A stretch of 64,000 bases of DNA. Source: Kordia sp. TARA_039_SRF. GTDB lineage: Bacteria; Bacteroidota; Bacteroidia; Flavobacteriales; Flavobacteriaceae. Location: positions 186,001 to 250,000 of the forward strand of contig SMNH02000004.1 of NCBI GenBank assembly GCA_006383075.2, written 5' to 3'. The notes beneath the pieces are model-generated. The model was not told the origin of the DNA. It searched no databases and worked only from the letters and a program-made list of their open reading frames with translations. Positions 45,591 through 54,258 of the stretch are shown here, piece after piece (position 1 is the stretch's first letter; every line of letters begins with the position of its first letter). A program made the position numbers and the translations under genes.

Positions 45591-45658
45591 AATATAAATT
45601 TTCTACGACTTTTGTTAATTTTAGATTAACTAGCAAAAGTACGTAGAAAATTTATATT
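45591..45658. repeat. long hairpin between units 2 and 3
   Basis: AATATAAATTTTCTACG (45591-45607) pairs perfectly with CGTAGAAAATTTATATT (45642-45658). After one bulged base, ACTTTTG (45608-45614) pairs with CAAAAGT (45634-45640), and TTAA with TTAA inside. The counterpart between units 1 and 2 has different outer and inner bases that also pair, which suggests conservation of structure. Confidence 0.85.
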
Positions 45659-45690
45659 GCTATTTTTCTGATAATTACTTGGTTATTATA

Positions 45691-45698
45691 TAAGTTTG
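45691..45698 (+). promoter_or_regulatory. -7 box of unit 3 (TAAGTTTG)
   Basis: Exact TAnnTTTG match 33 bases before the lipoprotein ATG, in the same context (TTGGTTATTATA upstream, CATCGTTAAACTAAA downstream) as in units 1 and 2. Confidence 0.6.
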
Positions 45699-45731
45699 AC
45701 CCATCGTTAAACTAAATACCTAATTAATCAG

Positions 45732-45887
45732 ATGAAAACTAAATTTTACTTTTATTTACTAGCCGCTTTTTCAACAATATTATTTGTATCTTGTAACCCA
45801 GACAGTATTGCTGATGAAGACAACCCATACCAAACAGAACAAGCAGTCGACAGGAAGACTAAAATCAAAATCCCTTCTAACGAGTAG
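45732..45887 (+). CDS. small lipoprotein, unit 3
   Basis: The 51-residue lipoprotein MKTKFYFYLLAAFSTILFVS then CNPDSIADEDNPYQTE has its lipidated cysteine at 21. The tail AVDRKTKIKIPSNE resembles that of unit 1 (KLPSNG), and the stop codon is at the homologous position. It overlaps the membrane-protein frame by about 74 bases counted from that gene's ATG. Confidence 0.85.
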   Translation: MKTKFYFYLLAAFSTILFVSCNPDSIADEDNPYQTEQAVDRKTKIKIPSNE

Positions 45888-46350
45888 CATAGTAGCTATA
45901 TTTATAGCTATATCTCCTTACATATTTTATTTATATCAGGGTCTTCCAAAAGAAAGTACTTGGGAGACTTCTTTTTTTACTTTTGTTAGCCCTTATCAAG
46001 AAAATGTATATATTTTCGGCTGGTTGTTAATGCAAAAAGTTGTCCCTTTCTTCTTACTCATTCTTTGGTTTTTTACCTGTAGAGATTGGTGGTATCATGT
46101 AATTTTGATACCAATTGCAATGTATTCTTTTCAAATACTCAACGTTATCAATGATGAAGCACAAACTTTTGATGAAGTGGAAATTTATTATGTGATTCCT
46201 ATAATGATGATTATTATTCCGATAGTTTATTTTATCAGAATTAAACTATTCGACAAACATGTATACGGAATTGATTTAGAAAAAATAGATGCTGAACTCG
46301 CTGAATACGAACGAAAAGAAAAAGAATTGCTAGAAGAAAACAATAAGTAG
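45814..46350 (+). CDS. multi-span membrane protein, unit 3
   Basis: An ATG at 45814, inside the lipoprotein gene and in the +1 frame, gives 178 residues. Four hydrophobic segments are seen: SLLTSSIVAIFIAISPYIFYL, VVPFFLLILWFF, WYHVILIPIAMYSFQIL and IPIMMIIIPIVYFIRI. TCRDWWYH and the C-terminal charged helix (KIDAELAEYERKEKEL) match the other units. No catalytic motif is seen. The unit is followed directly by an unrelated alanine dehydrogenase-family gene. Confidence 0.8.
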   Translation: MKTTHTKQNKQSTGRLKSKSLLTSSIVAIFIAISPYIFYLYQGLPKESTWETSFFTFVSPYQENVYIFGWLLMQKVVPFFLLILWFFTCRDWWYHVILIPIAMYSFQILNVINDEAQTFDEVEIYYVIPIMMIIIPIVYFIRIKLFDKHVYGIDLEKIDAELAEYERKEKELLEENNK

Positions 46351-46405
46351 TTTTATAACTTCATTTTTATTTGTAACTTCATGTGTTAACCAATTGTATC
46401 GCTTC

Positions 46406-47605
46406 ATGCCTGAGTCTTTATCACCTTTTACCAAACAACAATTACTTCCGCAAGAAGAAACACTCGAAATTTTAAAGCACAAAAAGGAATTGTTTATCGG
46501 AATTCCTAAAGAAACTTCGTATCAAGAGAAACGGGTTTGTTTAACTCCTGATGCTGTCGCTGCGATTGTGGCGCACGGACATCGCGTACTTATTGAAAGT
46601 TGCGCTGGAAAAGAAGCAAATTTTTCTAATAAAGAATACACAGAAGCTGGCGCAGAAATTACAAACGATACGCAAAAAGTATTCTCCTGCCCTATTGTCC
46701 TAAAAGTTGAACCGCCAACGCTGGACGAGTTACAGCTACTGAATCCGCATACGATTTTAATTTCTGCCTTACAGATAAAAACACGTTCCAAAAAATATTT
46801 TGAAATTTTAGCCAGTAAGCGCATTACCGCACTCGCCTTTGAATATATCCGCGATGAAGACGGTACGTATCCTGCAGTACGCTCATTGAGTGAAATTGCT
46901 GGTACTTCTTCCGTATTAATTGCTTCTGAAATTATGGCTAATGTCAACAGTGGAAATGGCTTAATGCTAGGAAACATCAGTGGTGTGCCGCCAGCAGAAG
47001 TCGTGATTCTCGGTGCTGGAACTGTTGGAGAATTCGCAGCGCGTTCTGCCTTGGGACTTGGAGCTAACATTAAAGTGTTTGACAATTCTATTACGAAATT
47101 GCGTCGTATTCAGGCAAATTTAGGTCGCCCTGTGTACACGTGTACGGTTCAGCCAAAAAACTTATTGAAAGCATTAAAACGTTGCGATGTGTTTATTGGC
47201 GCCGTACGCGGAAAAAACCGATCGCCGATTTTAGTTACAGAAACTATGGTAGAACACATGAAAAAAGGTTCTGTAATTATTGATGTAAGTATTGATATGG
47301 GCGGTTGTGTAGAAACGAGCGAAGTCACTTCTCACGATAAACCTACGTTTGAAAAACACGGTGTCATTCATTATTGCGTCCCAAATATTCCTGCACGATA
47401 CTCTCGAACTGCTTCAGTATCAATTAGTAACATGTTTACACCGTATTTATTGCAAATTGCTGATGATGGCGGATTGGAAAATTCGTTGCGTTTTAATAAA
47501 GGTTTAAAAAATGGTTTGTACTTTTACCACGGAGTTCTGACGAATAAATCGGTAGCCGAATGGTTCGATTTACCGTACAGAGACATTAATCTATTAATTT
47601 TTTAA
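46406..47605 (+). CDS. ald: alanine dehydrogenase family protein
   Basis: A member of the alanine dehydrogenase / pyridine nucleotide transhydrogenase-alpha family, 399 residues from the ATG at 46406 (MPESLSPFTKQQL); an upstream in-frame TTG at 46394 is less likely. The N-terminal part has FIGIPKETSYQEKRV and VLKVEPPT. The Rossmann motif is VVILGAGTVGEFAA. The segment ILISALQIKTR replaces the usual TYLHLA that holds the substrate histidine, so alanine as substrate should be treated with caution. Confidence 0.82.
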   Translation: MPESLSPFTKQQLLPQEETLEILKHKKELFIGIPKETSYQEKRVCLTPDAVAAIVAHGHRVLIESCAGKEANFSNKEYTEAGAEITNDTQKVFSCPIVLKVEPPTLDELQLLNPHTILISALQIKTRSKKYFEILASKRITALAFEYIRDEDGTYPAVRSLSEIAGTSSVLIASEIMANVNSGNGLMLGNISGVPPAEVVILGAGTVGEFAARSALGLGANIKVFDNSITKLRRIQANLGRPVYTCTVQPKNLLKALKRCDVFIGAVRGKNRSPILVTETMVEHMKKGSVIIDVSIDMGGCVETSEVTSHDKPTFEKHGVIHYCVPNIPARYSRTASVSISNMFTPYLLQIADDGGLENSLRFNKGLKNGLYFYHGVLTNKSVAEWFDLPYRDINLLIF

Positions 47606-47609
47606 TTAC

Positions 47610-48002
47610 ATGAATTCTAGTCTTTTAAGACGTTTTGGCTTTTACTTTGGAGGATTAGCCATTGGCTTGATACTATTTGCTTTTTTCGTAAAAGGTCGTG
47701 GTGTAAAATGTGAGTTTGCATATTTACCAAATGCACGAACTTTGAAAAATATTCGTATCAAAGAACGTCGTTTTTCACCTGAAATCCGTCAGTTGATTGA
47801 TAATAACGAAATTGATTCTACCGAAATTTCAAATATTCTTAGAGATGGCGATGTCGATTTTTCTCGTAGCAAAGCCAAAGTAGATGCAGATACCTGTAAA
47901 GTATATATCATTGAAGGAACACTTCGCAATAAAAACATTGAATTAACCGTTCACAATTGCGACAGTACCGCATTGATGAAAACTATTAAAATTGTTGATT
48001 AA
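47610..48002 (+). CDS. membrane-anchored protein of unknown function
   Basis: A 130-residue protein with one N-terminal membrane segment (FGFYFGGLAIGLILFAFFVKG, about 10-30) and a soluble domain. The domain begins CEFAYLPNARTLKNIRIKER, continues FSPEIRQLIDNNEIDSTEIS, and ends TVHNCDSTALMKTIKIVD. It may belong to the DUF4258 group annotated in flavobacteria, but I am not certain. It follows the alanine dehydrogenase-family gene by 4 bases and is probably cotranscribed with it. Confidence 0.8.
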   Translation: MNSSLLRRFGFYFGGLAIGLILFAFFVKGRGVKCEFAYLPNARTLKNIRIKERRFSPEIRQLIDNNEIDSTEISNILRDGDVDFSRSKAKVDADTCKVYIIEGTLRNKNIELTVHNCDSTALMKTIKIVD

Positions 48003-48017
48003 TCCTTTAAAATACAA

Positions 48018-50858
48018 TCACTTAACAATATTTCCATAAATATCTAACTCAATAGCTTCACCTTTTCCGAAGTTGTTGACTTCTTGCAATTGCGTTTCTT
48101 TATCACCTACAATTAAATAGAATAAGTCTTCTTCTTGCATGTGTGTTTGAATTATATTTTGAAAGTCGTCCAAAGACATATTCACAAGTTCTTGTTGTTC
48201 TTTTTCAAGAAAATTATCTGCTTTTTCGTATCTGCTGATTTGCATCAAAATTCCCAATTTAGCACCTAACTCTTCATAATCTTTCGCACTACTTTTTAAG
48301 ATTTTATTCTTGGTGATTTCTACTTCTTTGGCTGTAAATTGATTCGAATAATTACTCACTAAACTGTCAATAATTTTCAGCGAAGGCAACGTAGCATTGG
48401 CGCGAACACTAGTTTGAATAACAAAAGGCGCTTTTTCTTCTAAACTTTGTAAATAAGAATAGGCACCATATGTATATCCTTTTTCTATACGCAATGTTTG
48501 GAACAAACGACCACTCGATCCGCCTCCTAAAATTTGATTGGTATACTCCAAATTATTATACATCGGATTAGCTTCAGACAAGGCTAATTTTCCAGCATAA
48601 ATAACAGATTGTTTTGCGCCAGGAAAATCAATAAAATATACGTTTCCAGCTTTACTTTTAGCAGGTAATTCGTACGTTGAAAATGTCACTTCCGTAGATT
48701 TCCAGTTTTTTCCGAGGTTTTCCAACGAATTCATCGCGACAGTTTTATCAATTGCTCCTGCAATATGAATATTTGCAACACTTGCAGAAATATTTTTTTG
48801 ATAAAATTCTTTTAAATCGTCTAGCGTAATATGTGAAATTGTTTCTGTAGTTCCAATCACTGGAATTCCTAAAATATGTTCATTTCCATAAATCTGCTTG
48901 CGGAAGGATTGATACGCAATTGTACGCGGACTGGCTTCTCTTCCTTTCAGTGCTGTCAACACATCCTTTTTAATGCGTTCAAATTCAGACGCATCCCAGC
49001 GTGGTTGTAACAAAATTTCTTCCACCAAAGCGATTGTTTTATCAAAGTTTTTAGCCAAACAACTACCGCTGATAAACATTTCTTCATCACCACTACTTAT
49101 ACTTATAGAAGCGCCTAATAATTCGATGGCTTCTTCCAATTCATACGTTGTTTTAGAAGCTGTTCCTTCCATCATCAAATCTGCCAAAAGATTTGCTACA
49201 CCAGCTTTATCTTTCGCTTCCAAATAATGTCCACCGTCAAGCGTGATGATAAATGAAACCAAAGGAACTTCATTATTTTCTATTCCATAAACCTGTACAT
49301 CATTTGCCAATTTGCCTTTCCAAACTTCGGGTGATTTGAATAATGGCAACTCACCAAATTCAGGTTCTGAACGATCGTGCTTGGTGACTGTTTTTTCATA
49401 CTGTGCTTCTGCTCCTTGCCCAACTTCTTCATTCGCTTTTCCTTGCACAATTTCTTCTTGATATACTTCTGCTTCTGCCGCACCAGTAACCGCCAAATCA
49501 GTTTGACCTTTTGGCACGAAAGAAGTCATCACATAATTTTTTCCTTTAATGTATTTGTTATAAACACGAATGACATCTTCTTTGGTTACTTTTTTGGTCA
49601 ATTCGGCTTCTTGGATGACTTGCGCAGGATTATTTGCATATTCATTTCCACTTGCCAATGCAAAAGCTTTGTCCATCACAGATTCCGTACTTCTATACAA
49701 TTGCACTTCTTGTTGCGCTTTGATGCGTTCTAGTTGCGATTCGTCAAAATTTGCTTCAAAATCCTGCAAACCTTTGTCTATAGCTGTTTTCACATCGTTT
49801 AAATCCGTACCAGCATTGGCTCGTACTCTGAATGTAAATTCTCCCGCCAATTCACTACTACTATTATATGTAGATACTCTCGGCGCTAAGTTTTTTGACA
49901 CAACAATTTCTTGATATAACGGCGATTTTTTGCTTCCGCTCAACATTTCTCCTAAAATATCCAACGCATATTGATCTTCATGAAACATTTCTACTGTTGG
50001 AAATACCATTTGTAATTCTGGAAGTTTTGCAAAATTATCTTCAAAATAAAATGATTTTGTTTCTGAAAGCGTTACAGGCATTGGTTGCAAATCTGCAACA
50101 TCTTTTCCTTTTTTAATTTCTCCAAACCATTTTTCAACCGATTTTTTGGTTTCTTCAATATCAATATCACCCGCAATTACTAAAGTTGCATTGTTAGGAC
50201 CGTAATAGGTATTATAAAATTCTTTCACGTCTTCTAAAGTTGCCGCTTGTAAATCTGGAAGCGAGCCAATCACTGTCCAATGATACGGATGATTTTCAGG
50301 ATATAAATTGGCACGAATAATTTCAGAGGTAAAACCATACGGCACATTATCATAGTTTTGACGTTTTTCGTTTTTTACTACTTGCTTTTCACGCTCTAAT
50401 GCTTCTTTCGTTACCGTATTAATCATATATCCCAAACGGTCAGAGTCTATCCATAAGATTTTTTCAAAAGCATCTTTGGGCACTGTTTCGTAATAAATGG
50501 TTCCATCAGACCACGTTCCACCATTACGACTTCCGCCCCATTCTGGAATCACTTTTCTGTTAGAACCTCGCGGAACATTTTCAGAATCGTTAAACGCCAT
50601 GTGCTCAAAAAAGTGTGCAAATCCTGTTTTCCCTGGCTTTTCTCGGTTAGAACCTACATGCATCAAGGTTGCCACTGCCACCATTGGATCGGAATGATCT
50701 TCATGCAATACTACTTCCAAACCATTGTCTAACGTAAATTTCTCATACGTAAGTGTAAATCCTTTGTCTGCTGTTTTGGTATTCTCTTTTTGTTCACAAG
50801 AAGTGATACTGAGGATACAGAATAGGTATAAAACGGCGTGTAAGCTATTGATTTTCAT
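48018..50858 (-). CDS. M16 family zinc metallopeptidase, lipoprotein
   Basis: A second two-half insulinase-type peptidase, 946 residues. The lipoprotein signal MKINSLHAVLYLFCILSITSC places Cys21 at the mature end. The zinc motif HFFEH is at residues 82-86, with the distal Glu region EALEREKQVVKNEKRQNYDN. The C-terminal half (from about residue 500) retains the fold, including LGGGSSGRLFQTLRIEKGY. It differs strongly from the M16 protein at 30632-33592, so the two are distinct paralogues. The stop lies 15 bases from the converging gene at 47610. Confidence 0.94.
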   Translation of the reverse strand: MKINSLHAVLYLFCILSITSCEQKENTKTADKGFTLTYEKFTLDNGLEVVLHEDHSDPMVAVATLMHVGSNREKPGKTGFAHFFEHMAFNDSENVPRGSNRKVIPEWGGSRNGGTWSDGTIYYETVPKDAFEKILWIDSDRLGYMINTVTKEALEREKQVVKNEKRQNYDNVPYGFTSEIIRANLYPENHPYHWTVIGSLPDLQAATLEDVKEFYNTYYGPNNATLVIAGDIDIEETKKSVEKWFGEIKKGKDVADLQPMPVTLSETKSFYFEDNFAKLPELQMVFPTVEMFHEDQYALDILGEMLSGSKKSPLYQEIVVSKNLAPRVSTYNSSSELAGEFTFRVRANAGTDLNDVKTAIDKGLQDFEANFDESQLERIKAQQEVQLYRSTESVMDKAFALASGNEYANNPAQVIQEAELTKKVTKEDVIRVYNKYIKGKNYVMTSFVPKGQTDLAVTGAAEAEVYQEEIVQGKANEEVGQGAEAQYEKTVTKHDRSEPEFGELPLFKSPEVWKGKLANDVQVYGIENNEVPLVSFIITLDGGHYLEAKDKAGVANLLADLMMEGTASKTTYELEEAIELLGASISISSGDEEMFISGSCLAKNFDKTIALVEEILLQPRWDASEFERIKKDVLTALKGREASPRTIAYQSFRKQIYGNEHILGIPVIGTTETISHITLDDLKEFYQKNISASVANIHIAGAIDKTVAMNSLENLGKNWKSTEVTFSTYELPAKSKAGNVYFIDFPGAKQSVIYAGKLALSEANPMYNNLEYTNQILGGGSSGRLFQTLRIEKGYTYGAYSYLQSLEEKAPFVIQTSVRANATLPSLKIIDSLVSNYSNQFTAKEVEITKNKILKSSAKDYEELGAKLGILMQISRYEKADNFLEKEQQELVNMSLDDFQNIIQTHMQEEDLFYLIVGDKETQLQEVNNFGKGEAIELDIYGNIVK

Positions 50859-50999
50859 GGTGAAAATGGTAATTTTGATTGTTCGTTTAAAATAGTCAAT
50901 TACTTCGGTGCAAACCCACGAAGCATTCAGTAAAAACTACGATAAGATTTCGACGCAAGCGTCGGTCATTATAAATCTCGATTATCGAGGAAAACTGGT

Positions 51000-52166
51000 T
51001 TATATTTTTCTTCTTTTGCGTTCTTGTTTTAAGAGACTTAACTCACGTGATGTTTGTCCTGCAACCGAAGTATTTTCTTCTGCGCGTCGTATCAAATACG
51101 GCATTACGTCTCTTACAGGGCCAAAAGGTAAGTATTTTGCTACATTATATCCATGTTTTGCCAAATTAAAACTGATATGATCACTCATTCCATACAATTG
51201 ACCAAACCAAACACGCGAATCATTATTAGAAATTCCTTTCGCTTTCATGAGTTCCATAAGCTTATACGAGCTTTCTTCATTATGTGTTCCCGCAAAAACT
51301 TCCATACAATCCAAATTGTCTAGCATATACTCTACAGCAGTATCAAAATTTGCATCAGTTGCTTCTTTTGAAACACAAATTGGCGATTTGTAACCTTCGT
51401 CTTTTGCTCGCTTGTTTTCTTTTTCCATATACGCGCCGCGCACCAATTTCATCCCAATATGAAATCCTTGTGCTTTGGCATCCATGTGAAGCTGCTTCAA
51501 ATAATCCATGCGATCCCAGCGATACATTTGTAGCGTATTGTAAATAATTGCTTTTTCTTTGTTATACTTTCGCATCATATCTGCTACAATATCGTCTGCA
51601 GCATCTTGCATCCAGCTTTCTTCGCCGTCAATTAATAGTGCCACGTCCATTTCATGGGCTTTTTGACATAAGATATCAAAACGATTGAGCACACGCTCCC
51701 ACTCGGTTTCTTCTTCTTCTGTTAGCTCTTCCTTCTTTCCTATTTTTTCATATAAATCAATTCTTCCAAAAGCTGTTGGTTTGAAAACAGCAAACGGAAT
51801 CGCTTCTTTTTCTTGAACGAAATGTAGAATGTTTAAAATTTTGCCCAACGTAGCATCAAATTGTTCTTCTTCTTCTTTTCCTTCTACAGAATAATCTAAT
51901 ACGCTACAGACACCTTTTTCAAACATTTTATCGACGACAGGTAAACATTCTTCCTCAGTAGTTCCGCCACAAAAGTGATCAAAAACAGTAGCTCTGATAA
52001 GGTTTTCGACAGGCAAGTGTGCTTTAATAGCAAAGTTGGTAACAGCAGTCCCGATACGGACTAAAGGTTGATTAGAGATTAATTTGAATAGAAAGTAGGC
52101 TCTATCAAGTTGAGAATCTGTTTTTAACGCAAACGCATTCTCTGTGTTATCAAAAATAGGATTCAT
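51000..52166 (-). CDS. proline dehydrogenase
   Basis: A monofunctional FAD-dependent enzyme oxidising proline to pyrroline-5-carboxylate, 388 residues. The (beta-alpha)8 barrel shows CSVLDYSVEGKE, LLIDGEESWMQDAADD, MKLVRGAYMEKENKRAKDEG and the C-terminal AKYLPFGPVRDVMPYLIRRA, where paired arginines bind the proline carboxylate. The pyrroline-5-carboxylate dehydrogenase partner is not in the window. Confidence 0.94.
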   Translation of the reverse strand: MNPIFDNTENAFALKTDSQLDRAYFLFKLISNQPLVRIGTAVTNFAIKAHLPVENLIRATVFDHFCGGTTEEECLPVVDKMFEKGVCSVLDYSVEGKEEEEQFDATLGKILNILHFVQEKEAIPFAVFKPTAFGRIDLYEKIGKKEELTEEEETEWERVLNRFDILCQKAHEMDVALLIDGEESWMQDAADDIVADMMRKYNKEKAIIYNTLQMYRWDRMDYLKQLHMDAKAQGFHIGMKLVRGAYMEKENKRAKDEGYKSPICVSKEATDANFDTAVEYMLDNLDCMEVFAGTHNEESSYKLMELMKAKGISNNDSRVWFGQLYGMSDHISFNLAKHGYNVAKYLPFGPVRDVMPYLIRRAEENTSVAGQTSRELSLLKQERKRRKI

Positions 52167-52266
52167 TTACAAATAATTACTTTCACAAATATAGTTATTG
52201 AATTATTATTTTTTTGTTTAAAAAAGGCTTTATTTTGCTGTAAATACTACTTTTTTTTAACAGATT

Positions 52267-53334
52267 ATGAATTCTATTCAAGCCGCAAATTATTTCGTTC
52301 ATTTTAATGCTAATTGTTATACACAACTTCACAAGCATCTTACTGAAAATGATTATTCTAAAATTTTTATTTTGGTGGATGAGCATACGCACGAGTTCTG
52401 TTTACCGCATTTCATGAGCAATTTACAAACAGAAACTCCTGTGGAAGTGATTGAAATTTTAGCAGGAGAAATTTATAAGAATATTGAAACCTGCGTCGGT
52501 GTTTGGAATGTACTTTCTGAGCTAGATGGTGATCGCAAAAGTCTGTTAATCAATGTTGGCGGCGGCGTAGTGACGGATTTGGGCGGATTTGTCGCTTCAA
52601 CATTTAAACGTGGAATTTCATATATCAATGTACCAACTTCCTTACTATCTATGGTTGATGCTTCTGTTGGAGGAAAAACAGGCGTGGATTTAGGAACCTT
52701 AAAAAACCAAATTGGCGTGATTAATACGCCAGAAATGGTGTTGGTTGATACTTCATTTTTAAACACCTTGCCCGCGAACGAAATGCGCAGTGGCTTGGCA
52801 GAAATGCTGAAACACGGACTGATTTACGACGAAACATACTGGAAAAAAATGATTAACCTTTCCAACTTCACCATTGAAGATTTGGACAACTTGATTTATG
52901 ATTCCGTTCTGATTAAAAATAAAGTCGTGACGGAAGATCCGAAAGAGCTAGGTTTGCGCAAAATTTTAAATTACGGACACACACTCGGTCACGCCATAGA
53001 ATCCTATTTGTTAACACACGAAAGCAAAGAAGCCTTGTTACACGGAGAAGCAATTGCAGTGGGAATGGTGCTTGAATCGTATATTTCCGCTCAACAAGAA
53101 GGTTTTCCCGAAAAGAAATTAACCGAAATTAAACGTGTGATTCTCGATATGTACGGCAAAGTTGCTTTTGAAGCTTCTGATTACAAAGACATTATCGAAT
53201 TGATGAAATACGATAAGAAAAACTCGCACGGAAACATCAATTTTGTATTACTCAAAGATATCGGAGCGCCAGTGTTAGACAAAACTGTTCCGAACGAAAC
53301 GATTGTCGCAGCGTTTGAGTATTACAATTCGTAA
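52267..53334 (+). CDS. aroB: 3-dehydroquinate synthase
   Basis: AroB makes 3-dehydroquinate from DAHP with NAD and a metal ion, the second step of the shikimate pathway. The 355 residues show the NAD site GGGVVTDLGGFVAST, the substrate/metal region MVDASVGGKTGVDLG, NYGHTLGHAIES and HGEAIAVGMV. It is divergent from proline dehydrogenase, with 100 bases between; no other shikimate gene is adjacent. Confidence 0.96.
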   Translation: MNSIQAANYFVHFNANCYTQLHKHLTENDYSKIFILVDEHTHEFCLPHFMSNLQTETPVEVIEILAGEIYKNIETCVGVWNVLSELDGDRKSLLINVGGGVVTDLGGFVASTFKRGISYINVPTSLLSMVDASVGGKTGVDLGTLKNQIGVINTPEMVLVDTSFLNTLPANEMRSGLAEMLKHGLIYDETYWKKMINLSNFTIEDLDNLIYDSVLIKNKVVTEDPKELGLRKILNYGHTLGHAIESYLLTHESKEALLHGEAIAVGMVLESYISAQQEGFPEKKLTEIKRVILDMYGKVAFEASDYKDIIELMKYDKKNSHGNINFVLLKDIGAPVLDKTVPNETIVAAFEYYNS

Positions 53335-53467
53335 CATAAAAAATACAGCTAACTGACAGTATTTTTTTCTTTTCATAAAAAATAGTCGTATTTTTAAGAG
53401 TAGCTAAGTGGCTAAAATTCTCCCTATTTTACCAAGACCGTAGTATTAATTCTTAAACGATTATTCT

Positions 53468-53743
53468 ATGAGAAAAGCGATTATTGACCACAGAAAGGTA
53501 ACACCTGAGTTATTTCAGTTGTTGCAAGAGCGATATCCTGGCGGCTACTCTGACAAGGATATTATCAAATTTGACGATCATCGAAATAACACCATTGAAG
53601 CTGTAGAAGTACGCACTGATGATACTATTTATTTAGTAAAAGTCAGTAGCAAATTACATTACACAATGGCAAATGTAGATGCGGATGATTTTGAGGAAAT
53701 TACGCCTGACGAAACTTTTATGAATGATTTTTCGGAAGAGTAA
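53468..53743 (+). CDS. conserved small protein of unknown function
   Basis: A 91-residue acidic cytoplasmic protein starting MRKAIIDHRKVTPELFQLLQ, with RYPGGYSDKDIIKFDDH and ending in an acidic tail (DADDFEEITPDETFMNDFSEE). No signal, membrane segment or catalytic motif is visible. It follows aroB by 133 bases and converges with a DinB gene 2 bases away. I recognise its kind as a flavobacterial conserved hypothetical and can go no further. Confidence 0.8.
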   Translation: MRKAIIDHRKVTPELFQLLQERYPGGYSDKDIIKFDDHRNNTIEAVEVRTDDTIYLVKVSSKLHYTMANVDADDFEEITPDETFMNDFSEE

Positions 53744-53745
53744 GC

Positions 53746-54258
53746 CTATAAATATCGCTCATTAATGACATTTATATGATGCTTTTCGTGTCCCGCGGTC
53801 AAATACACCAAAGCACGAACCGATATTTCATGTCCACTTGCCACACCTATTCTTTCCAACATTTCTTCCGTAAAGCTTTTAAATAACATAATCGTCGCTT
53901 GTCTGATAGCGTTGTATTCTTGAAACATATCCATGCTGTTTCGCTCGTTGGCGCCAGAATACGGCACATACTCATTTTGTTCAAAGCCAGGCAAGTTGGT
54001 TTTATCATTTCGAGCAATGCGCAATGCTCTGTTGCAAAATATACGTTCCGTATCCATAATGTGTTGCAACACTTCTTTGATAGTCCATTTTCCTTCAGCA
54101 TACGCACTTTGCAATTGTTCCTCTGTAAGTGACGTCATCAATTCGGTAACATCTTCTGCACCGTCTGAAAGCGCTGCTAAAATGTCTTCTCCTTTCAATT
54201 GTTGAATATAGGTGTCAAAATACGAATGGTATTCGTTGGTTTCTGGAAATGGAATCAT
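53746..54258 (-). CDS. DinB family protein
   Basis: A four-helix-bundle DinB/YfiT-like protein of 170 residues. Metal-type histidines appear in IKEVLQHIMDTERIF and YLTAGHEKHHINVINERYL, the usual DinB positions. Relatives include thiol S-transferases (BshA/MshC-type pathways) and proteins of unknown role. It is single, in front of a repeat-rich gap. Confidence 0.9.
   Translation of the reverse strand: MIPFPETNEYHSYFDTYIQQLKGEDILAALSDGAEDVTELMTSLTEEQLQSAYAEGKWTIKEVLQHIMDTERIFCNRALRIARNDKTNLPGFEQNEYVPYSGANERNSMDMFQEYNAIRQATIMLFKSFTEEMLERIGVASGHEISVRALVYLTAGHEKHHINVINERYL

Larger units (their letters stand above)
44034..46350 (+). repeat. tandem triplication of a lipoprotein/membrane-protein unit
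   Basis: Three direct repeats of about 750-800 bases each contain a promoter-like box (TTGGTTATTA-ATAAGTTTG, then ATCGT-AAACTAAA), a 50-51 codon lipoprotein gene, and an overlapping membrane-protein gene in the +1 frame. Units start near 44034, 44821 and 45636 with AAATACGTAGAAAAT-like text. The copies have diverged, so the duplication is old. No transposase or integrase is nearby. Confidence 0.92.

Noticed and set aside
44780-45660. The hairpins between repeated cassettes look like integron attC sites
   Set aside because: The cassettes are homologous to one another, each has its own promoter box, the GTTRRRY/RYYYAAC boxes are not convincing, and no integrase is seen.
44125-46350. The short lipoprotein frames are sequencing frameshifts of one long gene
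   Set aside because: The same frame relation occurs in three diverged copies, and silent changes follow the lipoprotein frame.
46522-47085. Open frame of 187 codons antisense to the alanine dehydrogenase-family gene
   Set aside because: It is a shadow frame within a conserved enzyme gene.
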